Shown here one piece after another: positions 54,221 to 62,477 of a stretch of DNA of 64,000 bases. The stretch covers positions 186,001 to 250,000 of the forward strand of contig NZ_SMCP01000001.1 in assembly GCF_004342725.1 (NCBI RefSeq), given 5' to 3'. This DNA is from Testudinibacter aquarius (lineage in GTDB: Bacteria > Pseudomonadota > Gammaproteobacteria > Enterobacterales > Pasteurellaceae). The notes below the pieces were generated by a model that made no database searches, was not told the DNA's origin, and saw only the letters and a list, made by a program, of their open reading frames with translations. The position numbers were made by a program, and so were the translations under genes. Numbering within the stretch: the stretch's first letter is position 1; each line of letters begins with the position of its first letter.

Positions 54221-55636
54221 ATGAAACCGACAATCAAAACAACCGCACTTGCCATTTTAATCTCCCTCGGAGCCATTGCCTGTGGTTCATCAGGTGGAGG
54301 GGGTTCAACACCAAACAACACAAATACCGCCACAACAACTACACCAGCAACCGATAACACAACCACTGATGCGGCAAAAAAAGCGGAAGAAACTCGCAAA
54401 GCCGAAGAAACTCGCAAAGCCGAAGAAACTCGCAAAGCCGAAGAAGCTCGCAAAGCCGAAGAAGCTCGTTTAGCTGAAGAGGCTCGTTTAGCTGAAGAAG
54501 CCCGTTTAGCTGAAGAAGCTCGTTTAGCTGAAGAAGCTCGTTTAGCTGAAGAAGCTCGTTTAGCTGAAGAAGCTCGTTTAGCTGAAGAAGCTCGCAAAGC
54601 TGAAGAAGCTCGCAAAGCTGAAGAAGCTCGCAAAGCTGAAGAAGCTGAAGAAGCTCGTAAAGCCGAAGAAGCCCGTAAAGCCGAAGAAGCTCGTAAAGCC
54701 GAAGAAGCTCGTTTAGCTGAAGAGGCTCGTTTAGCTGAAGAGGCTCGTTTAGCTGAAGAGGCTCGTTTAGCTGAAGAGGCTCGTTTAGCTGAAGAAGCCC
54801 GTTTAGCTGAAGAAGCCCGTTTAGCTGAAGAAGCTCGTTTAGTTGAAGAAGCCCGTTTAGCTGAAGAAGCCCGTTTAGCTGAAGAAGCTCGTTTAGCTGA
54901 AGAAGCTCGCAAAGCCGAAGAAGCTCGTAAAGCTGAAGAAGCCCGCCAGCGTGAACTGGAAAAAACACCATTGGCAGCCTATGCAGTTGTGCAAGAAGTT
55001 AATCAAAATGAAAAACTGGTCAATGATCTACAAAAAGCCGTTAATCTTAATCAATATATTCCTGCCCAAGGGAAAGGTAGCGGATACGACAACTCTGACG
55101 TGAACCAAAATATATCTATCAATGGAAAAGAAGCACCAATCGCTGCATCTTATACCATTTATTACAATGATCTAGAAGATTCAGGTATTGCGGTAGTTCA
55201 TGCCAGCGGAAGAAGCGACGGAGAATATAACAGCAATAGTTGGCTATATATGTATTCTGGGCGCGCAACTAATGCGAAAGAGTTGGAAAATTTAAGCGGT
55301 GAAGCCAACTATCAGGGAAAGGCTTATATTTATAGCGTCGCTTCTAAAATGAATATAACTGCCAATTTCGATAACAAAACAATTTCCGGTAACATTATTT
55401 CTGCGGATAATGCAACCTATGTTATCAATTTAGAACAAAGTAATATTACTGATACTGACGGTTATTTATCATTTAACGGAACAGCCAAAGGACAAGCCTA
55501 TGATACTTCACTAGAAGGAAGTTATGATGGCAAATTTATGGGATTACACGCACAAGAAATCGCTGGCAAAGTCAGTTTAAAGGGCAGTGGTTACGATGGC
55601 AAACTTCAAGCCGTATTTAACGGTACGAAGCAATAA
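54221..55636 (+). CDS. Slam-dependent surface lipoprotein with long helical repeat stalk
   Basis: 471 residues from the ATG at 54221, the second of two adjacent ATGs, with AAGGA upstream. A lipoprotein signal ends at Cys21 (GAIACGSSGGGG), with a flexible Ser/Gly/Thr linker after it. Residues 54-242 are 31 hexads of pattern (K/L)AEEAR, plus one extra EEA, forming a continuous charged helix. The last 200 residues are beta-rich with repeated G-x-Y/G-x-A strand patterns (GEANYQGKAYIYS, SFNGTAKGQA) like the C-terminal barrel of TbpB and other Slam clients. The Slam gene is immediately downstream. Its ligand is unknown. Confidence 0.75.
   Translation: MKPTIKTTALAILISLGAIACGSSGGGGSTPNNTNTATTTTPATDNTTTDAAKKAEETRKAEETRKAEETRKAEEARKAEEARLAEEARLAEEARLAEEARLAEEARLAEEARLAEEARLAEEARKAEEARKAEEARKAEEAEEARKAEEARKAEEARKAEEARLAEEARLAEEARLAEEARLAEEARLAEEARLAEEARLAEEARLVEEARLAEEARLAEEARLAEEARKAEEARKAEEARQRELEKTPLAAYAVVQEVNQNEKLVNDLQKAVNLNQYIPAQGKGSGYDNSDVNQNISINGKEAPIAASYTIYYNDLEDSGIAVVHASGRSDGEYNSNSWLYMYSGRATNAKELENLSGEANYQGKAYIYSVASKMNITANFDNKTISGNIISADNATYVINLEQSNITDTDGYLSFNGTAKGQAYDTSLEGSYDGKFMGLHAQEIAGKVSLKGSGYDGKLQAVFNGTKQ
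54380..54946 (+). repeat. 18-bp in-frame tandem repeat array (31 hexads)
   Basis: The array of 567 bases codes for 189 residues: hexads KAEETR x3, KAEEAR x2, LAEEAR x7, KAEEAR x3 with one extra EEA, KAEEAR x3, LAEEAR x11 (one LVEEAR) and KAEEAR x2. Near-identical units (GAAGAAGCTCGTTTAGCT) allow recombination that changes copy number while keeping frame. Confidence 0.92.
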
Positions 55637-55653
55637 TATCTCCTTCCACCACT

Positions 55654-55677
55654 AGGCGCACCTGCGCCTCTTTTTTT
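55654..55677 (+). terminator. Terminator between lipoprotein and Slam genes
   Basis: AGGCGCA-CC-TGCGCCT makes a tight 7-bp GC-rich hairpin followed by C and TTTTTTT. It lies only 11 bases before the Slam ATG at 55688, so Slam expression would be limited to read-through or an internal promoter. Confidence 0.88.
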
Positions 55678-55687
55678 AAGAAAAAGC

Positions 55688-57136
55688 ATGAAAAGATCTC
55701 TTTTAGTAACAAGCCTAACCGCACTTTATGCAGCAAGTGCGATTGCCGAAACCGCCGTCAGCGTGAATCAAGCAACAACCCCCGACAGTATTCAAAATAT
55801 CGCCCTGCCGACTACGCCATTGAAAACCGTGGACGATTCAACACCAAGTGCGGTACAGCCCTTACAAGTTAGCCGTGCGCAGTTGTTGGCAAATCCGCAA
55901 TTAACCCAAGATTGGTTAAATTTAGCACTGCAACAACGCAATGTGGAATTAATCAATGAATTGTTGCCGATTTACCGCACTTTTGCGCAACATGATCCTA
56001 TTCTCGTTCGTTTTGCCGAAGCTACGTTAGCACAACTGGCGCAAGATTATCCGCTGGCGATTAGCCGTTTTCGTGAGATTCTCGCGGTCAATCCGGATCT
56101 CAATCCGGTGCGGATTGAATTGGCAAAAAGCCTGTTTCACGATCGCCAAGACAATGCGGCGCACGATCAGTTTGAAAAAGCCAAAAGTGCGGTCGGCGTG
56201 CCTGCGCCGGTGGTGAGGCTGATTGATGCCTATCTCGATACCTTGCAACAACGTAGTGGCTGGCAAAGCAGTTTCAGTGCTTATTACTTGCGTGACAGCA
56301 ATGTTAATAACACCGCCGCTACTCGAGAAATCGAGAACACTGGTTTTGTCAAAGGCGACAACATGTTGCCGCAGTCTGCACACGGCATTGCCTACTCGTT
56401 CAGTCTAGAGCGTGATTTCAACCTGACTGGCGCACACTATTTGCATGTCGGCACAGAGCTATTCGGCAAGAATTTTTGGGATAACCATGACTACGATGAT
56501 ATTTATAACCGCACTTATCTCGGTTATACCCACAAAAGTGCGGTGCAAAGTGTGTCTATTTTGCCATTTTATGAAAAACGTTGGTACGGCAACCAGTCGT
56601 ATAAATGGGCGAACGGCGTGCGCGGCGAATATCGTCGCTGGCTGAACGCCAATTGGCAGATTTCAACCGCACTGGAACACGCCGAACAGCGCTATTACGA
56701 CAGCCAAAATCTCAATGGACATACGCAACTGGCTTCCGCCACCCTGCTGTGGCTGCGCAGCCCACGCCAATTTTTCTATTTTGGTGGCGATTATAACCGT
56801 GAAAAAACACGCTTGTTGCAATACAGCAACAACACCCGCACCCTGCGGCTCGGTTGGGGGCAAGAGTGGCAAGGGGGCGTTTCCTCACGTTTGGGCTTTT
56901 CTTATGCCCAGCGCAACTACAAAGATCAAGCCAAATTGGGCGAGATGATTCCGCTCGGTAAAGTGCGCAATGATAAGATTTACAGCGTCAATTTAACCCT
57001 GTGGAAACGCGATTGGCACATTTGGGGCATCACGCCGAAACTGCATTTCAACTGGAAAAAACAAGACAGCAACCTGCCGTCGATGTATTCCTATACACAG
57101 AAGAATGTCAATCTGATTTTTGAAAAGACGTTTTAA
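55688..57136 (+). CDS. Surface lipoprotein assembly modifier (Slam, DUF560 family)
   Basis: 482 residues. Signal peptide of 20 residues ending ASAIAE. Residues 60-175 form a TPR-like helical periplasmic domain (QDYPLAISRFREILAVNPDLNPVRIELAKSL split around 120-150). The remainder is an outer-membrane barrel of alternating strands ending ..NVNLIFEKTF with a terminal Phe. This is the Slam architecture: Slam moves TbpB-like lipoproteins to the cell surface in Neisseria and Pasteurellaceae. The client is presumably the lipoprotein just upstream. Six uptake sequences (about 55719-56542) fall in this single gene, pointing to long residence. Confidence 0.88.
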   Translation: MKRSLLVTSLTALYAASAIAETAVSVNQATTPDSIQNIALPTTPLKTVDDSTPSAVQPLQVSRAQLLANPQLTQDWLNLALQQRNVELINELLPIYRTFAQHDPILVRFAEATLAQLAQDYPLAISRFREILAVNPDLNPVRIELAKSLFHDRQDNAAHDQFEKAKSAVGVPAPVVRLIDAYLDTLQQRSGWQSSFSAYYLRDSNVNNTAATREIENTGFVKGDNMLPQSAHGIAYSFSLERDFNLTGAHYLHVGTELFGKNFWDNHDYDDIYNRTYLGYTHKSAVQSVSILPFYEKRWYGNQSYKWANGVRGEYRRWLNANWQISTALEHAEQRYYDSQNLNGHTQLASATLLWLRSPRQFFYFGGDYNREKTRLLQYSNNTRTLRLGWGQEWQGGVSSRLGFSYAQRNYKDQAKLGEMIPLGKVRNDKIYSVNLTLWKRDWHIWGITPKLHFNWKKQDSNLPSMYSYTQKNVNLIFEKTF

Positions 57137-57148
57137 TTGAAGCAGCAC

Positions 57149-57182
57149 AAGTGCGGTTATCACCAACTTAACCGCATTTTTT
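57149..57182 (+). terminator. Terminator of the Slam gene, built on an uptake sequence
   Basis: AAGTGCGGTT (57149-57158) pairs with AACCGCATT (57170-57178) and is followed by six T. The right arm is a one-base-off uptake sequence. Confidence 0.8.
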
Positions 57183-57233
57183 AGATCCAGATCACATTTC
57201 CCGACCCTATTCTCAAGAAAAACCGCACTTTGA

Positions 57234-57262
57234 TTGCCAGACTAAACCGTTTTAGCTAAAAT
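57234..57262 (+). promoter_or_regulatory. scrKB promoter with LacI-type operator in the spacer
   Basis: A -35 TTGCCA (57234-57239) and -10 TAAAAT (57257-57262) are separated by exactly 17 bases. Within the spacer CTAAACCGTTTTAG (57242-57255) is a near-palindrome with central CG, the shape of a LacI/ScrR operator. An adjacent TTTTAGCTAAAA (57250-57261) is a perfect 12-bp palindrome. ScrR binding here would block RNA polymerase. The scrK ATG is 49 bases after the -10. Confidence 0.7.
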
Positions 57263-57311
57263 TTTGAGCATGGTATTTTCTTGCGTAACAATAGAAATAA
57301 AGGTGGTTGGC

Positions 57312-58247
57312 ATGAAACAAAAAGTTTGGGTATTAGGCGATGCTGTTGTGGATTTGATTCCTGACGGTGAACAACATTATTTAAAAGCCGCTGGTGGCGC
57401 CCCTGCGAATGTTGCTGTTGCCATTGCTCGTTTGGGCGGCAGAACCGCATTTATCGGACGTGTCGGTCAAGATCCGCTCGGGATTTTTATGAAAAACGTG
57501 TTAAATCAAGAAAATGTAAACACCGATTTCATGTTGCTTGACCCACAAAACCGCACTTCGACCGTGGTGGTCGATCTTGATGACGACGGCGAGCGCAGTT
57601 TCACTTTTATGGTCAATCCTAGTGCCGATCAGTTTCTGCAAACTGATGACCTGCCGCAATTCAATCGTGGCGAGTGGCTGCATTGCTGCTCGATTGCGCT
57701 GTTGAACAATCCTTCACAACAAGCAACCTTGACCGCCATGCAGCAAATCAAGCAGATCGGCGGCATGGTGTCGTTCGACCCAAATTTGCGCGAATCGCTG
57801 TGGCAAAACCAAGACATTATGCGTATGACTGTGATGCAGGCGGTCGAATTGGCGGATGTATTAAAATTCTCGGAAGAAGAGCTGACCCTGCTCACCGAAA
57901 CTGATACCTTAGAGCAAGCCTTAAAAACCATCACCGACTACTACCCGCAAAAATTGATTATCGTCACCATGGGCAAAAAAGGCGCTTTGGTACATCTGAA
58001 CGGCGAACAGCAACTAATCAGTGGCAAAGCGGTGCAAGCCGTAGACACCACCGGTGCCGGTGATGCCTTTGTCGGTGGACTGCTTGCCGGGTTATCACAA
58101 ACCGCAAACTGGCAAGCGTGGGAAAATCTGGTGCCGATTATCCACCAAGCCAATGCCTGCGGCGCACTGGCAACCACCGCCAAAGGCGCAATGGCGGCGC
58201 TGCCGAATCAACAACAATTAGCAGATTATTTGGCGCAGTCCGCTTAG
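57312..58247 (+). CDS. scrK: Fructokinase
   Basis: 311 residues from the ATG at 57312 (MKQKVWVLGDAVVDLIPDG). PfkB/ribokinase family: AAGGAPANVAVAIARLGG near 31 and the ATP/catalytic motif VDTTGAGDAFVGGLLAGLS near 252-270 (Asp base). It phosphorylates the fructose released by sucrose-6-phosphate hydrolase, encoded 21 bases downstream. No sucrose PTS permease (ScrA) gene is adjacent in this window. Confidence 0.93.
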   Translation: MKQKVWVLGDAVVDLIPDGEQHYLKAAGGAPANVAVAIARLGGRTAFIGRVGQDPLGIFMKNVLNQENVNTDFMLLDPQNRTSTVVVDLDDDGERSFTFMVNPSADQFLQTDDLPQFNRGEWLHCCSIALLNNPSQQATLTAMQQIKQIGGMVSFDPNLRESLWQNQDIMRMTVMQAVELADVLKFSEEELTLLTETDTLEQALKTITDYYPQKLIIVTMGKKGALVHLNGEQQLISGKAVQAVDTTGAGDAFVGGLLAGLSQTANWQAWENLVPIIHQANACGALATTAKGAMAALPNQQQLADYLAQSA

Positions 58248-58268
58248 TTAACAAAACGGGGGAATCCA

Positions 58269-59723
58269 ATGTTGATCTTCAATCAGGGAAAATACAAAAG
58301 TCTGCTTGCCGCCAAAGCGGGTGAACTCGATGCGGTGGCGGCGCAGGTTGCGACGGATCAGGATTTCCGTCCTGATTACCATTTGGTCGCACCGTTCGGC
58401 TTAATCAATGATCCAAACGGGTTGGTATTCGACGGTGAAAAATACCATATTTTCTACCAATGGTATCCCTACGGCGCCATGCACGGCATGAAACACTGGT
58501 TGCATTATACCACGCCGGATTTCCAACAGTTTACCCTCGCCGATACCTTAATTCCGACGGAAATGTTTGAATCACACGGTTGTTACTCCGGCGGCGCCCT
58601 GCCATTGGGCGATTGTATTGCGGCGTTTTACACCGGCAATACCCGTCGCAGCAGCGATAACACTCGAATTCCGTATCAAAATATCGCCGTGTTCAGCAAC
58701 GACGGTAAGCTGTTGGATAAATATCCCCTCGTCACCTGCTCCCCCGCCGGTTACAGTGAACATGTGCGCGATCCGAAGCCGTATTTCACACAAGACGGCA
58801 AAGTGCGGTTTATTTGCGGTGCGCAACGCGACAATTTGAGTGGTACAGCAATTGTGTTTGAAATGGAAAACATCAACACCCCGCCACAACTGCTGGGCGA
58901 ACTACAGTTATCCGATTTCGACAATCAGGATATTTTTATGTGGGAATGTCCCGATTTGCTAAAAATCGGCAACAAAGATCTGTTTATCTGGTCGCCGCAA
59001 GGTAAAAAACGGGAAACGCAGCAATTTCAAAACAACTATCACTCCACTTATGTAGTCGGTAAGTTGAACGATTTACAATTTGAAGTGGAACAATTTGGTG
59101 AACTGGATTACGGCTTCGATTTTTATGCACCACAAACCTTTGCCGGCCTGGACAACAGCGAAAGTGCAGTGATGATTGGCTGGATCGGGCTGCCGGATCT
59201 ACAATATCCGAGCGACGAATATGCTTGGCATTCCGCTTTGACCATGCCGCGCCGTTTAAGCTTGAAAAATAACCGAATTTATCAAACGCCGCTCGCACAG
59301 TATTACCCGCAAAATCTGACCGCACTTTCGTTGCAACACACGACGACGCTGGCGGATTTGGATCGCCGTTATCTGAAATTTAATCCACACAATGCTGATT
59401 TCAGCCTACGACTGTTTGATAATCCACAAGGACAACATTTAACCATAAGCTATGAAAACGGCGAGTTCTGTCTTGATCGCAGCGCCAGTGAGCAAACCGA
59501 AAGTATGTTGAGCTTGGGCGAACAGCGTTACTGTGTCATTGCAGATTTACAACAGGTAGAGATTTTTATTGATCGCTCAGTGATTGAAATATTCTTAAAC
59601 GATGGTGAAAAAGCCCTAACATCGCGCTTTTTTATTAAAAATCGACAAAATATGTTACAAAGTTCATGCCGATTGGAAATTGAAAGTGCGGTGTTAGCGC
59701 CGATTGAATATCGCACTGAATAA
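58269..59723 (+). CDS. scrB: Sucrose-6-phosphate hydrolase (GH32)
   Basis: 484 residues, GH32. The nucleophile motif LINDPNGLVFDGEKYHIFYQW is near residue 46 (Asp in NDPNG), the RDP motif is EHVRDPKPYF near 168 and the acid/base Glu is in MWECPDLLKIG near 224. C-terminal beta-sandwich with ..IFIDRSVIEIFLNDGE near 438. It cleaves sucrose 6-phosphate to glucose 6-phosphate and fructose. It forms a probable operon with scrK. Uptake sequences at about 58800, 59319 and 59682. Confidence 0.95.
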   Translation: MLIFNQGKYKSLLAAKAGELDAVAAQVATDQDFRPDYHLVAPFGLINDPNGLVFDGEKYHIFYQWYPYGAMHGMKHWLHYTTPDFQQFTLADTLIPTEMFESHGCYSGGALPLGDCIAAFYTGNTRRSSDNTRIPYQNIAVFSNDGKLLDKYPLVTCSPAGYSEHVRDPKPYFTQDGKVRFICGAQRDNLSGTAIVFEMENINTPPQLLGELQLSDFDNQDIFMWECPDLLKIGNKDLFIWSPQGKKRETQQFQNNYHSTYVVGKLNDLQFEVEQFGELDYGFDFYAPQTFAGLDNSESAVMIGWIGLPDLQYPSDEYAWHSALTMPRRLSLKNNRIYQTPLAQYYPQNLTALSLQHTTTLADLDRRYLKFNPHNADFSLRLFDNPQGQHLTISYENGEFCLDRSASEQTESMLSLGEQRYCVIADLQQVEIFIDRSVIEIFLNDGEKALTSRFFIKNRQNMLQSSCRLEIESAVLAPIEYRTE

Positions 59724-59763
59724 ACTGCGTAAGGGCATACGCCCAAACTGCGCTTTTATAACC

Positions 59764-59785
59764 TTGGGCAGATTCAATCTGCCCC
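59764..59785 (+). repeat. GGGCAGA/TCTGCCC intergenic hairpin
   Basis: TTGGGCAGATTCAATCTGCCCC is a hairpin followed by CTACAAAACC, close to the GGGCGGAT...ATCCGCCCCTAC family at 29097-29321 and to 63377. It lies between scrB and scrR. Confidence 0.75.
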
Positions 59786-59817
59786 TACAAAACCGTATCT
59801 TATTCCAATAATTAACC

Positions 59818-60834
59818 ATGATCGCTAAAACAAAACGTTGTACGCTAAATGATATTGCCGAGCTGAGCGGCGTCTCCAAAACCACCGTTAGTATGGTCTT
59901 AAACGGACGCGCCGATGAGTTTCGGATTAAAGAGGAAACACGGCAAAAGATTCTACAAATTGCGGAGAAAAACCACTATCGTGCCAACATCTATGCCAAA
60001 GCGCTGCAAGCGCAACGCACCAATACTATCGGCTTGGTGATTCCCGATTTTTCGAATTTTGGCTTTGCACAAACCAGTCAGATGTTAGAACGTTTGTGTC
60101 GTAACCACGGTTTACAGTTGCTTATTAGTTGCTCCGATGAAGAACCGCACTTAGAAGCGAAAGCAATTGAAAACCTGCTGGAACGTCAAATTGATATTTT
60201 GATCACCACCCCGGTTTGTCAAAAACGTAAGCACTACCCCTATTTGAACACCATTCCAACAATTCAACTGGATCGCTTTATTGCCGATGCACCACAAATC
60301 CCCTATATCATCACGGATGATAAAAGTGCGGTTGCCGCCATGGTGGCGCAAATGATCAATAAATACCAGCTCAAAGAGTTTTATTACCTTGGCGGACTGC
60401 TGCAACTCACCCCGAGTGAAGCCCGTTTGCAAGGCTTCAAGTGCGGTCTGCAACAGGCAGGGTTAGCCCTGCAAAACGACTGGATCAGCCATCGGGATTA
60501 CCACTCCGAATCGGGCTATATCATGATGCAGCAGTTATTACAGCGCTTAGGGCGCTTGCCGCAGGCAATTTTTGTTGCTTCCTACGGTTTGCTGGTCGGC
60601 GTACTCCGTTTTTTAAACGAGCATCAACTGTTGGATCAACTCAGCTCACAACAGCTGCACCTGGCAACCTTTGATGATTATGAATTATTAAACTGCTTGC
60701 CGTTTAAAATTCACTCTATTCGCCAAGATCATGAAAAAATCGCCAATGCGCTCTTTCAAGCCATTCTCAGTCTGCTCGAGCAGAAACCGATCGCCAACCA
60801 AATTATTCCCGCCCATCTGTGCTGGCGCGACTGA
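59818..60834 (+). CDS. scrR: LacI-family sucrose regulator ScrR
   Basis: 338 residues. N-terminal LacI-type helix-turn-helix and hinge (TLNDIAELSGVSKTTVSMVLNGRA, near residues 8-31) with ANIYAKALQAQRTNTIGLVIPDFSNFGFAQ in the linker and first core strand. The periplasmic-binding-like core is of the Cra/ScrR type. It probably represses scrKB through the operator at 57242. It follows scrB in the same orientation with a 94-base spacer that includes a hairpin repeat. Uptake sequences at about 60145, 60324 and 60440. Confidence 0.88.
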   Translation: MIAKTKRCTLNDIAELSGVSKTTVSMVLNGRADEFRIKEETRQKILQIAEKNHYRANIYAKALQAQRTNTIGLVIPDFSNFGFAQTSQMLERLCRNHGLQLLISCSDEEPHLEAKAIENLLERQIDILITTPVCQKRKHYPYLNTIPTIQLDRFIADAPQIPYIITDDKSAVAAMVAQMINKYQLKEFYYLGGLLQLTPSEARLQGFKCGLQQAGLALQNDWISHRDYHSESGYIMMQQLLQRLGRLPQAIFVASYGLLVGVLRFLNEHQLLDQLSSQQLHLATFDDYELLNCLPFKIHSIRQDHEKIANALFQAILSLLEQKPIANQIIPAHLCWRD

Positions 60835-61142
60835 ACCGCACTTTTCAACAGTGCCAAAACCATTCGACCGAATACGCTAAACCAAGCTTAGTCATCAAGC
60901 TGCGCTCAGCTAAAATCACGGAAAAAGGCTGGTAATCCAGAGGTTAAATAGATACAATCAAAGCTGTTTGGTTAGCAGTTTGTTAAAATTGCGACTGTGC
61001 CGAACAACGCTTAATTAATGCGGTAGTTAATACCTTTATATTCTATTTATAACAAAATCCAGTGACAAATAAGCTTTTACAAGCGTGTTGCCGCACCGCT
61101 TGCTTTACGGTTTGATGTTAGCTGGACGGAGATATTGATACT
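60835..61142. other. 308-base spacer before hflK
   Basis: An uptake sequence abuts the scrR stop (about 60835). The rest is AT-rich with no coding frame or strong hairpin that I can recognise. It must hold the hflKC promoter, whose elements are not clear to me. Confidence 0.5.
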
Positions 61143-62477
61143 ATGTCGTGGAATGGTTCTGATAACAACCATAATTCGGAGCAAGACCCTTGGGGTAAAC
61201 CAGGGCAATCAGGCTCAAAAAAACCTGAGCAAGATCAAGGCTGGCAAAACAATCCTGATTCCGGCACACCTGAACCGGACAAACAACAAAGCCAGCAGCG
61301 CAATAAACAACAAGGACCGCCTGATTTAGAAGAACTATTTGGTAATTTATTGAAAAAAATGGGTGGCGGCAATGGGCGCAAATCCGGCAATAACGGCACA
61401 CCATTTAACGGGCTAAGCAAATTATTACCGATCGCCGCAGTAATTGGCACTATTGTTTGGGGGGTCAGTGGTTTTTATACCATCAAAGAGGCGGAACGCG
61501 GTGTAGTATTGCGTTTCGGCGAATTCAACTCGATTGTGCAGCCCGGCTTGAACTGGAAGCCGACGTTTATCGATCAAGTCGTGCCGGTCAATGTCGAGCG
61601 AATCAGTGAACTGAAAACCCAAGGCAGCATGCTGACCCAAGATGAAAATATGGTTGTGGTGGAAATGACGGTACAATATCGGGTCAATAATCCGGAAAAA
61701 TACCTGTTCAGTGTTACCAATGCCAACAACAGTTTGTCACAAGCCACCGACAGTGCGCTGCGCTATGTGATCGGTCACATGAGCATGGATGACATCTTAA
61801 CCACCGGTCGTTCTGTGGTGCGTGAAGACACTTGGCGTTATTTGGAAAACATCATCAAGCCTTATGATATGGGCTTAGAGGTGATCGACGTCAACTTCCA
61901 GTCCGCACGTCCGCCGGAGCAAGTCAAAGACGCATTTGACGATGCGATCAAAGCACAAGAAGACGAACAGCGTTTTATCCGTCAGGCAGAAGCCTATGCC
62001 CGTGAAGCCGAACCGATTGCGCGCGGGGACGCACAACGGATTATCGAACAAGCAACCGCCTACAAAGAACAGGTTGTATTGGACGCACAAGGGGAAGTGG
62101 AACGCTTCCAGCAATTGCTGCCGGAATACAAAGCCTCACCGGATTTGTTGAAAGAGCGGTTATATATTCAAGCCATGGAAAATATTATGGCTGAAACCCC
62201 GAAAATGATGTTGGATTCTAACAACGGCAGCAACCTGACCGTGTTACCGTTAGAACAAATGCTAAATCAAAAGAAAGCCGCTGAAAGTGCGGTCGAGAAA
62301 ACTGATGCACCACAAGCAAAAGGGGCGAATAGCAATACCACGTTGGGTAACGCAGCAAACCGAGCAGCCGCTCTCACACCTGCACCGACGACCTCAAGCA
62401 GCAATGACAACAGCTATAACGGTTCACAACAACAAGAACGCAACCAAAACAGCACTCGTCAAGGGAGATTTGAATAA
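61143..62477 (+). CDS. hflK: HflK, modulator of FtsH protease
   Basis: 444 residues. A Gln/Gly/Asn-rich cytoplasmic N-terminus (residues 1-90) precedes one membrane segment (LLPIAAVIGTIVWGVSGF near 97). The SPFH/band-7 domain follows, with AERGVVLRFGEFNSIVQPGLNWK near 119. A long helical part is followed by a low-complexity tail. HflK with HflC surrounds FtsH in the inner membrane and tempers its proteolysis. The stop overlaps hflC by one base. In E. coli hfq-hflX lie upstream; here scrR does. Confidence 0.93.
   Translation: MSWNGSDNNHNSEQDPWGKPGQSGSKKPEQDQGWQNNPDSGTPEPDKQQSQQRNKQQGPPDLEELFGNLLKKMGGGNGRKSGNNGTPFNGLSKLLPIAAVIGTIVWGVSGFYTIKEAERGVVLRFGEFNSIVQPGLNWKPTFIDQVVPVNVERISELKTQGSMLTQDENMVVVEMTVQYRVNNPEKYLFSVTNANNSLSQATDSALRYVIGHMSMDDILTTGRSVVREDTWRYLENIIKPYDMGLEVIDVNFQSARPPEQVKDAFDDAIKAQEDEQRFIRQAEAYAREAEPIARGDAQRIIEQATAYKEQVVLDAQGEVERFQQLLPEYKASPDLLKERLYIQAMENIMAETPKMMLDSNNGSNLTVLPLEQMLNQKKAAESAVEKTDAPQAKGANSNTTLGNAANRAAALTPAPTTSSSNDNSYNGSQQQERNQNSTRQGRFE

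Noticed and set aside
54193-54971. Long minus-strand open frames rich in Arg-Ala-Ser-Ser or Leu-Gln-Leu across the repeat array
   Set aside because: They arise because the 18-bp repeat has no stop in these frames. The plus-strand frame has a lipoprotein signal, ribosome site and non-repetitive barrel.
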